64,000 nt of DNA from positions 106,231 through 170,230 of the forward strand of contig CAIQAB010000013.1 of the NCBI GenBank assembly GCA_903869675.1, given 5' to 3'. Position 1 is the first letter of the stretch. Every line of letters begins with the position of its first letter. The notes below the pieces were generated by a model, which worked only from the letters and a program-made list of their open reading frames with translations, did no database searches and was not told the DNA's origin. Positions 42,084 through 50,835 of the stretch are shown one piece after another. The stretch is from an uncultured Verrucomicrobiota bacterium. GTDB taxonomy: Bacteria > Verrucomicrobiota > Verrucomicrobiia > Opitutales > Opitutaceae. The position numbers and the translations under genes are program-made.

Positions 42084-44330
42084 ATGCCCCCCGACAGACG
42101 CCGCTTCCGAATCGGCTTACAAACCAAGGTGGTGGCACCGGTGCTTGTCCTGCTGATCCTCCTGCCCGCCTTCACGCTGCTCACCGTTGACCGCCGGATC
42201 AGTGCGAGGATCCGAGCCGAGGCCGAGGCCGATCTGAGCACTTCCCGAGAATACCTGCTTAACTCGCTAGCCAACCATGCCGTGGCGCTTATCGCCAGAT
42301 ATCAAAATTTTCTTAACGACACCCGCTTCCAAAACATCGTCCGGCTCGGCGATGACGCCACCACCCGCGCCTTTCTCCGCGACTTGCTGGATGAATTGAC
42401 CGGAGACACCGAGTTACTCGCCCTACTCTACAAGGACGAATCAGCAACCATCACCGCGCGTAGAATGCCGGCCTTGCCACCGGATGAGCTAATTCGCGCC
42501 TCCTCCGCCGCCATTGCCGGCGCCCGGGCCGGTCAAGCCTCCTCAATTACCGTGTGCGTCGGCATCCGGGCCTACGAAGTGATCGCCCTACCCGTGGTTG
42601 TGCCTGAGCGCGGCCCGGCCGGAGTGCTCCTCGTCGCCGTGCGCATTAACCAAAGCGCCCTGATTGCGCTTAAGCCACCCCGCACCGAGGTGATCTTGGT
42701 CTGCGCCGGAGGCGTCGCGGCATCCTCCGAGCACAACATCCGCACTGAGGAGGCCGCACTGGCGCTGGCGCGCACACCCGCCCCAAACGGGGACACCGCT
42801 ACGCTCTCCCTGATCAATGGGGCGCGATTTCTCGGGCTGGCCGCCGAATACGGCGACAAAGATAAGGGCGAAGCGCTACACTTTGTCCTTTTCTCCAACT
42901 ACGAATTGCGCGTGGCAGAAATAACGCGCAACCGCCTCACACTTGTATCCATCGGCGTGATTGGCTCCGCCCTCGGCTCCATCATCGTGTGGTTCGTCAT
43001 TCGCCGCCTCACCCGCCCGCTCCGTGCGCTGCGCGACAGTGCGGAGGCCATCGGCCGCGGCGATTTCTCCCGCCGCATCGAACGCTTTTCAAACGACGAG
43101 TGCGGCGATCTCGCCGAAGAGTTCAACCGGATGACTACCTACCTCCAGACCTCCCGGGTCGAGCTGGAGCGCGCCACACAGCTGGTTCACGATACCCAGC
43201 AACAACTGATCCAAAGAGAAAAACTCTCTGCCGTCGGCCAGTTCGTCGCAGGAGTGGCCCACGAGTTAAACAATCCCCTCACCTCGGTCGTCGGCTTTGC
43301 GGAGTTGCTTCAGACGAACGGCGTCGATGAACGGACAAAAGCACACCTCGAACGTATCGTGCAAAGCGCTCACCGCTGCCATAAAATTGTGCAGAGCCTC
43401 CTGGGTTTCGCCCGCCAGCACCAACCCGAACGCAAATTAGTATTGCTGCACAATATCGTCGAGGAAGTGCTCCAAATCATGGCCTACGACCTGCGCACCG
43501 GGAACGTAGAGGTGCGGCAGGACTTCGCGACTGCCCTTCCCCCCATACTCGGCGACGCCCACCAACTGCAGCAGGTCTTCATCAATATTCTCAGCAATGC
43601 CCGGCAAGCCATGGAGCCGCTGCGCCAAAAGGGCCAAATCACTGTCCGCACCCGCGTCACCGGAAAAATGGTCGAAATTGAATTTGAAGATAACGGCCCT
43701 GGCATTCACCCGGACCACCTCGCAAAACTCTTCGACCCCTTCTTTACCACCAAACCCGTTGGCAAGGGCACCGGCCTCGGTTTAAGCCTTTGCTACGGTA
43801 TCGTGCAAGAACACGGAGGACGCATCTCCGCCCGAAGCGAGCCGGGAAAGGGAGCAACTTTCATCATCAGCCTGCCCGCTGCCGACCCCCAGCAATTGAG
43901 CGCCGCGTCCATGATCCAGGCCGCCACCGCCGCTCCCTTCCCTGATGCGACCGCCTCCAGCCGGAGCATCCTCGTGGTCGACGACGAACCCTGGATTCTT
44001 GAACTTACCGCCGAGTTGCTCCGCCGCGAAGGCTACCGAGTGGAAGTTGCTGATAGCGGCCAGCGCGCGCTGGATCTGCTCGAACGGGAAAAATATGATC
44101 TCATCGTATCCGACTGGCGGATGCCCGGCCTGAACGGCATCGGCTTATACGAATACCTGACCGCCCGAGACCCGGCCGCCGGCCGCCGCATGCTCATCAT
44201 GACTGGCGACGTGATCAACGAGACCCTGCAAGAGTTCCTGAGTGCCAACCGCCTCATAAATCTAAGCAAACCATTCTCTATTATCGAATTCCGCTCCGCC
44301 GTGGCCCGCCTTTTAGCGAGCGCCCCCTAA
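42084..44330 (+). CDS. Membrane hybrid histidine kinase/response regulator
   Basis: A 748-residue sensor. The first helix (about 14-36) and a second (about 288-310) flank a periplasmic sensor domain of about 250 residues. HAMP follows (RRLTRPLRALRDSAEAIGRGDFSRR), then a short coiled coil. HisKA has His393 in GVAHELNNPLTS. HATPase_c has the N box (INILSNARQAM), DNGPGI and GTGLGLS. A C-terminal receiver domain carries Asp677 in LIVSDWRMPG and Lys in LSKPFS. There is no HPt or output domain, so phosphoryl transfer to a partner elsewhere, or autoregulation, is expected. It is the last gene of the porin-cupredoxin operon and probably responds to a periplasmic cue linked to those proteins. Confidence 0.93.
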   Translation: MPPDRRRFRIGLQTKVVAPVLVLLILLPAFTLLTVDRRISARIRAEAEADLSTSREYLLNSLANHAVALIARYQNFLNDTRFQNIVRLGDDATTRAFLRDLLDELTGDTELLALLYKDESATITARRMPALPPDELIRASSAAIAGARAGQASSITVCVGIRAYEVIALPVVVPERGPAGVLLVAVRINQSALIALKPPRTEVILVCAGGVAASSEHNIRTEEAALALARTPAPNGDTATLSLINGARFLGLAAEYGDKDKGEALHFVLFSNYELRVAEITRNRLTLVSIGVIGSALGSIIVWFVIRRLTRPLRALRDSAEAIGRGDFSRRIERFSNDECGDLAEEFNRMTTYLQTSRVELERATQLVHDTQQQLIQREKLSAVGQFVAGVAHELNNPLTSVVGFAELLQTNGVDERTKAHLERIVQSAHRCHKIVQSLLGFARQHQPERKLVLLHNIVEEVLQIMAYDLRTGNVEVRQDFATALPPILGDAHQLQQVFINILSNARQAMEPLRQKGQITVRTRVTGKMVEIEFEDNGPGIHPDHLAKLFDPFFTTKPVGKGTGLGLSLCYGIVQEHGGRISARSEPGKGATFIISLPAADPQQLSAASMIQAATAAPFPDATASSRSILVVDDEPWILELTAELLRREGYRVEVADSGQRALDLLEREKYDLIVSDWRMPGLNGIGLYEYLTARDPAAGRRMLIMTGDVINETLQEFLSANRLINLSKPFSIIEFRSAVARLLASAP

Positions 44331-44421
44331 ACAGGCACCTTTTCTCCGCTGGGCCTGCAAGGCACCGAGCGCCGCTGGAAACACTCCAGGGACACGTGCG
44401 CTCACTATCCCCCCACGCCCT

Positions 44422-44463
44422 AAAAAAACCGCCGACTAAGGTCTCCTTAGCTGGGGGGGGGGG
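44422..44463. terminator. Convergent intergenic hairpin with A7 tract and G11 run
   Basis: CTAAGG-TCT-CCTTAG (44436-44450) is a perfect inverted repeat. On the minus strand it is followed, after seven bases, by T7 (A7 at 44422-44428), compatible with a weak terminator for the sulfatase gene. It is followed on + by an uninterrupted run of 11 G (44453-44463). Confidence 0.4.
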
Positions 44464-44543
44464 AGTCATATTTTTTTCATGGGTATTGGCCTTGCCCGAA
44501 TGCGACCCGACCAGAAGGTGACGTGGCGATGTGAGTGACCAAA

Positions 44544-46121
44544 TCAGTCGCCGATCGATTGGCTGTTCCACCAGGTGGGGTCGGGCTGCCAGTCTGGCCG
44601 GAGGAGTGCGGCGTGTTCTGTTTCGAGACGTTTTTTAAGTTCGCGCGCAGCCTGGTGTTTTTGGCCTGCCCAGGCCGCATCGTAATCGGGGTTGGGCAAG
44701 GGGAGCCGTGCGTTGGTTTGGGTGAGCCATGTTTGCAGCTCCGTCCAAAGCTCCGACGTGAGCACGGTTTCTTGGGAAGCTAGGTCTCGTTGCTCGCCAA
44801 TGTCGGTGGCGAGGTGGTAAAGCTCGTGGTGCCCGTCTTCCCAGAAATGGATGAGCTTCCAGGTCCCACGACGAATAATGGAAGAGGGTTCTCCGCCCTG
44901 ATTACCGTAGTGTGGATAATGCCAGAACAGGGAACGCGGAGGGATGACGCCGCCACCGAGCAAGGGCACTAGGTTTTCGCCATCCAGCGGTTGCGATAGC
45001 GGCGGCGTCACACCGGCCAAAACGAGCAGGGTGGGGTAAAAATCGATGCCACTGACCGGAATCTCAGAGGTGGACCCAGGGCGAGTGAGGCCGGGGACTT
45101 TGATGTAGAAAGGGACGCGCAGACCACCCTCCCACTGACGACCCTTGCCGCCACGATAAGGCAGCAGGGAGGAACTGTAGCTGTCGCCGGAAGTCACGCC
45201 TCCGTTGTCGCTGGTGAAGACGACGATGGTGCTTTCCGCCAGGCCGAGTTGGTCGAGTTTTCGCAAGACGCGGCCGACGGCATCATCCATTTCCTCAATC
45301 AGCCCAGCGTAGACCGGATTATCCTGCACCTGCCGCACAGGGAGGGTTCGATCGATAATGAAACGCTCCGCGGGCGTAGGCTGGGCCGCCGCTTTGGCGC
45401 GAAATTTCCCCCAACGCGCCCGGGTGGTCTGGACCGGACCATGGACAGCATAAAAAGAAAGGTAGGCGAGGAACGGACGCCGTGAATTTTGCTCGATGAA
45501 ACCGATCGTCTCGTCGGCGAGGCGCTGGGTAAGCGACTGACCATCGGGGCCGCTGGGCAGGCGCGGATTGGTCCAAGGCGCGTAGTAGCCGCCCTTGCCA
45601 CCAGTGGGCCCGCCGGCATCCCAGCCGCCCTTATTGCGGTCGAAGCCGCGATCCTCCGGCCATGCACCCTCACTGCCAAGGTGCCACTTTCCCGCGAAAA
45701 AAGTCGCGTAACCCGCCTGCTTGAGCGCGGCCGGCAAGGTGATTTCGGCCGGCAGGTTGCGCACGTAATCGGGCACGAGCAGCTTGGTATGACGTTCACT
45801 CGCAAACTTCGCCCCCACTTCCTGGCCGATCCAGTTGGTGATGCCATGGCGGGTGGGATATTGCCCAAGCAGAATGCTGGCGCGCGAAGGGCTGCAAACC
45901 GAGCAGGCCGCATAACCTTGGGTAAAACGCATACCGCTACGGGCGAGCGCGTCGATATGCGGAGTTTCGTAGAAGGAACTTCCCTCGATGCCAACGTCCT
46001 TGATGCCGTAGTCATCCGCTAGAATAAACAGGATATTAGGTCGGCCAGCTCGAGGCGCAGCGAGGACGGCCAGCGGCAACAGAAAAAGCATTCCCCAAAG
46101 AGATGCACGGCCAAGCTTCAT
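44544..46121 (-). CDS. Cys-type (FGly) arylsulfatase family enzyme, secreted
   Basis: A 525-residue type I sulfatase with signal peptide (residues 1-21). ATG 46121 (MKLGRASLWGMLFLLP) is chosen because it places the signal peptide at the start; the upstream extension to 46211 has no such character. Metal-binding Asp36-Asp37 (ILADDYG) and the FGly signature Cys76-Ser-Pro-Ser-Arg80 are intact, and GKWHLG and TSDNGG supply further active-site residues. Cys76 must be oxidised to formylglycine by a maturase not seen in this window. It should remove sulfate from carbohydrate, for example algal polysaccharide. It stands alone in a minus-strand slot between regulatory genes and ppdK. Confidence 0.92.
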   Translation of the reverse strand: MKLGRASLWGMLFLLPLAVLAAPRAGRPNILFILADDYGIKDVGIEGSSFYETPHIDALARSGMRFTQGYAACSVCSPSRASILLGQYPTRHGITNWIGQEVGAKFASERHTKLLVPDYVRNLPAEITLPAALKQAGYATFFAGKWHLGSEGAWPEDRGFDRNKGGWDAGGPTGGKGGYYAPWTNPRLPSGPDGQSLTQRLADETIGFIEQNSRRPFLAYLSFYAVHGPVQTTRARWGKFRAKAAAQPTPAERFIIDRTLPVRQVQDNPVYAGLIEEMDDAVGRVLRKLDQLGLAESTIVVFTSDNGGVTSGDSYSSSLLPYRGGKGRQWEGGLRVPFYIKVPGLTRPGSTSEIPVSGIDFYPTLLVLAGVTPPLSQPLDGENLVPLLGGGVIPPRSLFWHYPHYGNQGGEPSSIIRRGTWKLIHFWEDGHHELYHLATDIGEQRDLASQETVLTSELWTELQTWLTQTNARLPLPNPDYDAAWAGQKHQAARELKKRLETEHAALLRPDWQPDPTWWNSQSIGD

Positions 46122-46228
46122 TCGGCTTTTTCGAAAGGGTGTGAGGGGCAGTAGGGGCATTTTTAACGGCAATGCGCAGCCATAACGGTTCTGACATAAA
46201 ACAGACGACATTGACCACCGTAAGAATG

Positions 46229-46263
46229 AAAAAAGCCCCGCCGCGCAGTTGCGCGGGCGGGGC
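46229..46263 (-). terminator. Rho-independent terminator of ppdK
   Basis: A strong GC hairpin (GCCCCGCC plus GCGC, loop AGTT, then GCGC plus GGGCGGGGC) is followed on the minus strand by T6. It starts about 45 bases after the ppdK stop and separates ppdK from the sulfatase gene. Confidence 0.9.
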
Positions 46264-46306
46264 TCGTTTTCTGAGGAGCCGGGCGAGGGTTCGGTTTTCC
46301 CGGTTC

Positions 46307-49126
46307 TTACTTCCTCTTCGCGGCGGCGCGCTTCTCCTCAATCGCAGCCTGGGCGGCGGCGAGGCGGGCGACGGGCACGCGGTAAGGCGAGCACGACACA
46401 TAGGTCAGGCCGACCTTATGGCAGAACTTCACGGAATCGGGGTCGCCGCCGTGTTCGCCGCAGATGCCGAGCTTGATGCCGGGGCGGGTCTGGTTGCCCT
46501 TCTCACAGGCGATCTTCACGAGCTGGCCGACACCGGTCTGGTCAATCGAGGCGAAGGGGTTCTTCTTCACGATTTCGTTTTCGGTGTAGGCGCCCAGGAA
46601 GGAGCCGGAGTCGTCACGCGACATGCCGAGGCAGGTCTGGGTGAGGTCGTTGGTGCCGAAGCTGAAGAACTCGGCGGTCTGCGCGATCTCGTCGGCGGTG
46701 AGGGCACCGCGCGGGATCTCGATCATGGTGCCGACGGAGTAGGAGATTTTAACCTTCTTCTCCTTCTGCACCAGGGCGGCGACGTCGTGAACGATGGCGG
46801 TCTGGAGGTCGAGCTCGCGCTTGAAACCGACGAGCGGGATCATGATCTCGGGCTTGGCCTTGAAGCCTTTCTTGGTCGCATCAGCGGCGGCCTCGAGGAC
46901 GGCGCGGGCCTGCATGCGGGTGATCTCGGGGAACTTGATGCCCAGACGGCAGCCGCGGAAGCCGAGCATGGGGTTGAATTCATGCAGTTCGTGCACGCGG
47001 GCCATGATCTTCTCCACGGAGACGCCGATCTTTCGGGCAAGGTCCATCTGCTGCTCCTTGGAGTGGGGGAGGAACTCGTGCAGGGGCGGGTCGAGGAAGC
47101 GAATCGTCGCGGGATAGCCTTTGAGGGCCTTGAAGATGCCGAAGAAGTCTTCGCGCTGGTAGGGAAGGAGCTTGGCGAGGGCGGCCTCGCGGTCCTTGAG
47201 TGAATCGGCCAGGATCATCTCGCGCATGGCGTCGATGCGGTCGCCTTCGAAGAACATGTGCTCGGTGCGGACGAGGCCGATGCCGACGGCACCGAAGGCC
47301 ATGGCCTCGGCGGCCTGCTTGGGCGTGTCGGCGTTGGTGCGGACGCTCATCTTGGTGGAGGCTTCGCACCACTTCATGAGCTGCACGTAGTTCTTATATT
47401 TCTCGGTCTTCTGGGCCTCTTTGTCGTTGGAGAGGAGGCCGGATATGATCTCGGAGGGGGCGGTCTTGATCTGGCCGGCGTAAACGAGACCGGAGGTGCC
47501 GTCGATCGAGAGGAAGTCGCCTTCCTTGAAGGTGTGGCCGTCGATGGTGGCGGTCTTCGCGTCGTAGTCGATGGTGACGCCAGCGGCGCCGCAGACGCAG
47601 ACCTTGCCCATCTGGCGGGCCACGAGGGCGGCGTGGGAGGAAACCCCACCGCGGGCGGTGAGGATGCCCTCGGCGGCGATCATGCCGCGGAGATCCTCGG
47701 GCGAGGTCTCGACGCGGACGAGGAGGACTTTTTCACCCTTTTCAGCGGCCTGCACGGAGCGGTCGGCGTTGAAATAGATTTTGCCGGTGGCGGCGCCGGG
47801 GCCGGCAGGAAGACCGGTGGCGATGACCTTGGCCTTCTTGACCTCGGAGAGATCAAAGATGGGCGCGAGGAGTTGCTCGAGCTGGTCGGCCGGGTTGCGG
47901 AGCACGGCGGTTTCCCAGTCGATGAGCTTCTCCTTCACCATGTCAGCGGCGAACTTCAGGCCGGCGGCAGCGGTGCGCTTGCCGTTACGGGTCTGGAGCA
48001 TGAAAAGCTTGCCATCCTGGATGGTGAACTCGACGTCCTGCACGTCCTTGAAGTGCTTCTCGAGGGTCGCACGGACCTTCAGGAGTTCGGCGTAGCTCTT
48101 GGGCATAACATCCTTGAGCTTGATGACGGGCTCGGGGGTGCGGACGCCGGCAACCACGTCCTCGCCCTGGGCGTTGACGAGGAACTCACCGTAGAACTCG
48201 TTGTTGCCGTTGGCGGGGTTGCGGGTGAAGGCCACGCCGGAGCCGGAGGTGTCTCCGGTGTTGCCGAAGACCATGGCCTGCACATTCACGGCGGTGCCCC
48301 ACTCGGTGGGGATGTTATACTTGCGGCGATAGACGCAGGCGCGGTCGTTCATCCAGGAGCCGAAGACGGCGCCGGCGGCGCCGCGGAGCTGATCCCAGGC
48401 ACTATTCGGGAAGGCTTTGCCGGTGCGGGCCTTCACGAGGGCCTTGAAGCGTTTGATGAGTTCCTGCTGGTCGGAGGCGGTGAGTTTGGAGTCCTCGATG
48501 TCGCCGTGGTAAACCTCATGTTTGAACGAGTGGATGGTGTGCTCGAAGGGATCGTGGTCCTCGCCTTCGCGCTTCTGAACTCCCATGACAACGTCGCCAT
48601 ACATCTGGATGAAGCGGCGGTAACAATCGTAGGCGAAGCGGGCGTTGCCGGTGGCCTTCTCAAGGGCGACAACGGTCTGGTCGTTGAGGCCGAGGTTGAG
48701 GATGGTGTCCATCATGCCGGGCATGGAATCACGAGCGCCAGAGCGCACGGCAACGAGCAGGGGCATGCCGGAGGTGGCGCCGAAAGTGGTGCCCATGATC
48801 TTTTCCATGTTCTTCACGCCGGCTTCCATCTCGGCCTGGAGGGAGGCGGGATAGGTCTTCTTATTGGCGTAGTAGTAGGTGCAGACCTCGGTGGTGATGG
48901 TGAAACCGGGAGGCACGGGCAGGCCGATGCGGGTCATCTCGGCAAGGTTAGCGCCCTTGCCGCCGAGGAGGGCTTTCATGGAACCGTCGCCGTCGGCTTT
49001 GCCGGCGCCCCAAGTGTAAACGTATTTGGGGCTCTTGCCGGACTTCTTGGCGGCAGGAGCGGATTTCTTGGCGAGATCGAAGCCTTTGGAGGCTTTCGCA
49101 GCGGGTTTCTTGGTGGCTTTGGCCAT
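46307..49126 (-). CDS. ppdK: Pyruvate, phosphate dikinase
   Basis: Interconverts pyruvate plus ATP plus phosphate with phosphoenolpyruvate plus AMP plus pyrophosphate, linking glycolysis and gluconeogenesis. The 939-residue product has an N-terminal ATP-grasp domain ([20 protein letters not shown]), the phosphohistidine domain with His498 in [17 protein letters not shown], and a C-terminal PEP barrel ([15 protein letters not shown], and CGEHGGDP with its catalytic Cys). ATG 49126 begins [15 protein letters not shown]; the ORF upstream to 49180 is Pro-rich filler. The first 38 residues, Lys/Ala/Pro-rich, are an extension that the enzyme family usually lacks. A perfect terminator follows, and tatC diverges upstream. 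Confidence 0.96.
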   Translation of the reverse strand: MAKATKKPAAKASKGFDLAKKSAPAAKKSGKSPKYVYTWGAGKADGDGSMKALLGGKGANLAEMTRIGLPVPPGFTITTEVCTYYYANKKTYPASLQAEMEAGVKNMEKIMGTTFGATSGMPLLVAVRSGARDSMPGMMDTILNLGLNDQTVVALEKATGNARFAYDCYRRFIQMYGDVVMGVQKREGEDHDPFEHTIHSFKHEVYHGDIEDSKLTASDQQELIKRFKALVKARTGKAFPNSAWDQLRGAAGAVFGSWMNDRACVYRRKYNIPTEWGTAVNVQAMVFGNTGDTSGSGVAFTRNPANGNNEFYGEFLVNAQGEDVVAGVRTPEPVIKLKDVMPKSYAELLKVRATLEKHFKDVQDVEFTIQDGKLFMLQTRNGKRTAAAGLKFAADMVKEKLIDWETAVLRNPADQLEQLLAPIFDLSEVKKAKVIATGLPAGPGAATGKIYFNADRSVQAAEKGEKVLLVRVETSPEDLRGMIAAEGILTARGGVSSHAALVARQMGKVCVCGAAGVTIDYDAKTATIDGHTFKEGDFLSIDGTSGLVYAGQIKTAPSEIISGLLSNDKEAQKTEKYKNYVQLMKWCEASTKMSVRTNADTPKQAAEAMAFGAVGIGLVRTEHMFFEGDRIDAMREMILADSLKDREAALAKLLPYQREDFFGIFKALKGYPATIRFLDPPLHEFLPHSKEQQMDLARKIGVSVEKIMARVHELHEFNPMLGFRGCRLGIKFPEITRMQARAVLEAAADATKKGFKAKPEIMIPLVGFKRELDLQTAIVHDVAALVQKEKKVKISYSVGTMIEIPRGALTADEIAQTAEFFSFGTNDLTQTCLGMSRDDSGSFLGAYTENEIVKKNPFASIDQTGVGQLVKIACEKGNQTRPGIKLGICGEHGGDPDSVKFCHKVGLTYVSCSPYRVPVARLAAAQAAIEEKRAAAKRK

Positions 49127-49287
49127 GTGGTGTGGTGGGTCTAGGGAAGGAGTTTCAGCGGCCCGGGGTGGGGCGCACAAAGGGGTGAGACAAGACGCGC
49201 GGGTCGGCGGGTGTCAACGATAGGGGCGCAGACCAAATGCAAGAGGAAGGTTGAAAAGCGCCACGCGGGCGGCTTGCTCGACGGCCT

Positions 49288-50127
49288 GTGAAAGGAAACC
49301 GCGCACCCACCGATATCATCGACGACGACGATCCCGTGGACACGGAAGCCGCACCCCACCCACGCGAGAAGCCAATGGGTTTCCTCGAACATCTGGAGGA
49401 ACTGCGCTGGACCCTGGTAAAGTGCGCGATCGCACTGGCGGCCACGGCGACGGCGGTCGGCTATTTTCTAAAAGAGTTCAACGCATTGCTGCTCTGGCCC
49501 TTGCGCCATGTGCAAGCGGAGCGTGCAGGCCTGACGCTGGAGCTTAGCACGCGCAGCGTGATGGAAAGCTTTGGAATTATAATACAACTGTGCGGGTGGG
49601 GGGGGCTTGCGCTCGCGGCCCCGTTCATGTTGTATTTTATAGGCCAGTTCGTCGCCCCCGCCCTCAATGAAAATGAGCGGAAATTGATCCTGCCTTCCGG
49701 CTTGAGCGCTTTCGTGCTGTTTATACTCGGCGCAGCCTTTGGCTTTCTCTTGCTGGTTCCAAGCACACTGCGCGTATCCTTGGAAATCAATGATTTGCTC
49801 GGCTTCTCCACTACCTGGACACCCGACAGCTACTATTCTTTGCTCACTTGGCTAGTGCTCGGAGTGGGGCTGGCCTTCGAATTTCCCCTGTTAATCGTGA
49901 TCGCCATCTACTTCGGCCTGCTGCGGGTGGAAACCCTCCGAAAGTTCCGCCGCCACTCGATCGTCGGCATCTTCATAATCGCGGCAGTGGTCACGCCGAC
50001 GCCGGATCCCTTCACGCAAACGATGTTCGCCGCTCCGCTTTATCTGCTTTTCGAGATCGCTATCCTCGTCGGCGCGCGGGTGCAGGCCCGACGCGACTCC
50101 CGCCTCGCTACTGAGGAAGCCGCGTAA
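49288..50127 (+). CDS. tatC: Twin-arginine translocase subunit TatC
   Basis: The polytopic receptor subunit of the Tat system, with six helices, which binds twin-arginine signal peptides and exports folded proteins. MGFLEHLEELRWTL is the family N-terminus (Glu and Leu of the signal-binding site). FVAPALNENERK and VVTPTPDPFTQ match the loop 2 and loop 3 motifs. The GTG at 49288 adds about 29 acidic residues (DIIDDDDPVDTEAAP). ATG 49375, with GAGAAG just ahead, is a realistic alternative start. tatA and tatB are not in the window. It converges with the HD-domain gene, with a weak stem-loop (50138-50166) at the junction. Confidence 0.93.
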   Translation: MKGNRAPTDIIDDDDPVDTEAAPHPREKPMGFLEHLEELRWTLVKCAIALAATATAVGYFLKEFNALLLWPLRHVQAERAGLTLELSTRSVMESFGIIIQLCGWGGLALAAPFMLYFIGQFVAPALNENERKLILPSGLSAFVLFILGAAFGFLLLVPSTLRVSLEINDLLGFSTTWTPDSYYSLLTWLVLGVGLAFEFPLLIVIAIYFGLLRVETLRKFRRHSIVGIFIIAAVVTPTPDPFTQTMFAAPLYLLFEIAILVGARVQARRDSRLATEEAA

Positions 50128-50137
50128 ACGTTACTGC

Positions 50138-50166
50138 CCCGAGAACAAGCTCGATTAGTTTTCGGG
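50138..50166. terminator. Convergent stem-loop between tatC and the HD gene (weak)
   Basis: CCCGAGAAC (50138-50146) pairs with GTTTTCGGG (50158-50166) with one G-T pair, giving an imperfect nine-pair stem. Its right arm lies in the last codons of the HD gene. T-tracts are short on either side. Confidence 0.3.
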
Positions 50167-50742
50167 TAAAAGCCCGCGGGCCACTGCTTCATCCAGCATC
50201 GCGAGTGCGTGCGCCCACACCGCCTCCGCCCCCTCTCGGGCGTGCTGGTTGCGAGCGATCACCTTGGCACGAGTGACCCCATGTTCGCGCCATTTTTCCC
50301 CATCGGTGAGGACATTGAGCAAAACCGGTTGGAGCCGGTCGATAGCCGCCGCGAAACGGGCCTCGGGAGTGAGACGAGCCTCGAACTCCTCCCAACACGC
50401 GCGCAGTTCCGCGCCTTGATCCTTCGGCAGAAGTCCAAAAATCCGGTCGGCAGCACGCGCCTCGCGCTCGAGTTGACCTGCCATGGCGGCAGCATCGTAG
50501 GCATAGGTATCACCCGCATCGATCTCGACTAGATCATGAATGACCAGCATGCGCAGGACGCGGATGAGATCGACCGGGACGTTGCTGTGTTCCGCGAGGG
50601 TGATCGTCATCAGGCAGAGGTGCCAGGAGTGCTCGGCGTCGTTTTCGCGACGACGACTGGTCGGCAAAAGGGTCTGGCGCTTGATTTCGGCGAGCTTCAG
50701 GCACTCGGCCAAAAAGGCATATTGCTGCTGGATGCGGTTCAT
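50155..50742 (-). CDS. HD-domain phosphohydrolase, YfbR-like 5'-deoxynucleotidase
   Basis: A 195-residue HD-superfamily metal-dependent hydrolase. The ligands are seen in ENDAEHSWHLCL (HxxxE/H region), VIHDLVEIDAGD (the HD pair) and a later Asp in AAIDRLQPVLLNV. The closest known type is YfbR, which dephosphorylates deoxyribonucleoside monophosphates; related HD proteins are general nucleotidases. The normal length for YfbR is about 200, so the protein is complete. It is divergent from serA, with less than 100 bases between the two starts. Confidence 0.86.
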   Translation of the reverse strand: MNRIQQQYAFLAECLKLAEIKRQTLLPTSRRRENDAEHSWHLCLMTITLAEHSNVPVDLIRVLRMLVIHDLVEIDAGDTYAYDAAAMAGQLEREARAADRIFGLLPKDQGAELRACWEEFEARLTPEARFAAAIDRLQPVLLNVLTDGEKWREHGVTRAKVIARNQHAREGAEAVWAHALAMLDEAVARGLLPEN

Positions 50743-50835
50743 GGCTGGGCAAGGCTAGGCGAGGGGCACCAGACGGGCCGAGCTTTTCCTTGCCCGCCGG
50801 GGCCGGGCGGCGTTGCCTAGACCCTTTTCCCTCCC

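Noticed and set aside
47258..49144. A 628-codon open frame on + opposite ppdK (and a 343-codon one at 46172-47203)
   Set aside because: They lie exactly antisense to the well-conserved ppdK gene. The Gly/Ala/Val/Asp-heavy composition is what GC-rich third positions give on the opposite strand, and no domain or signal is seen.
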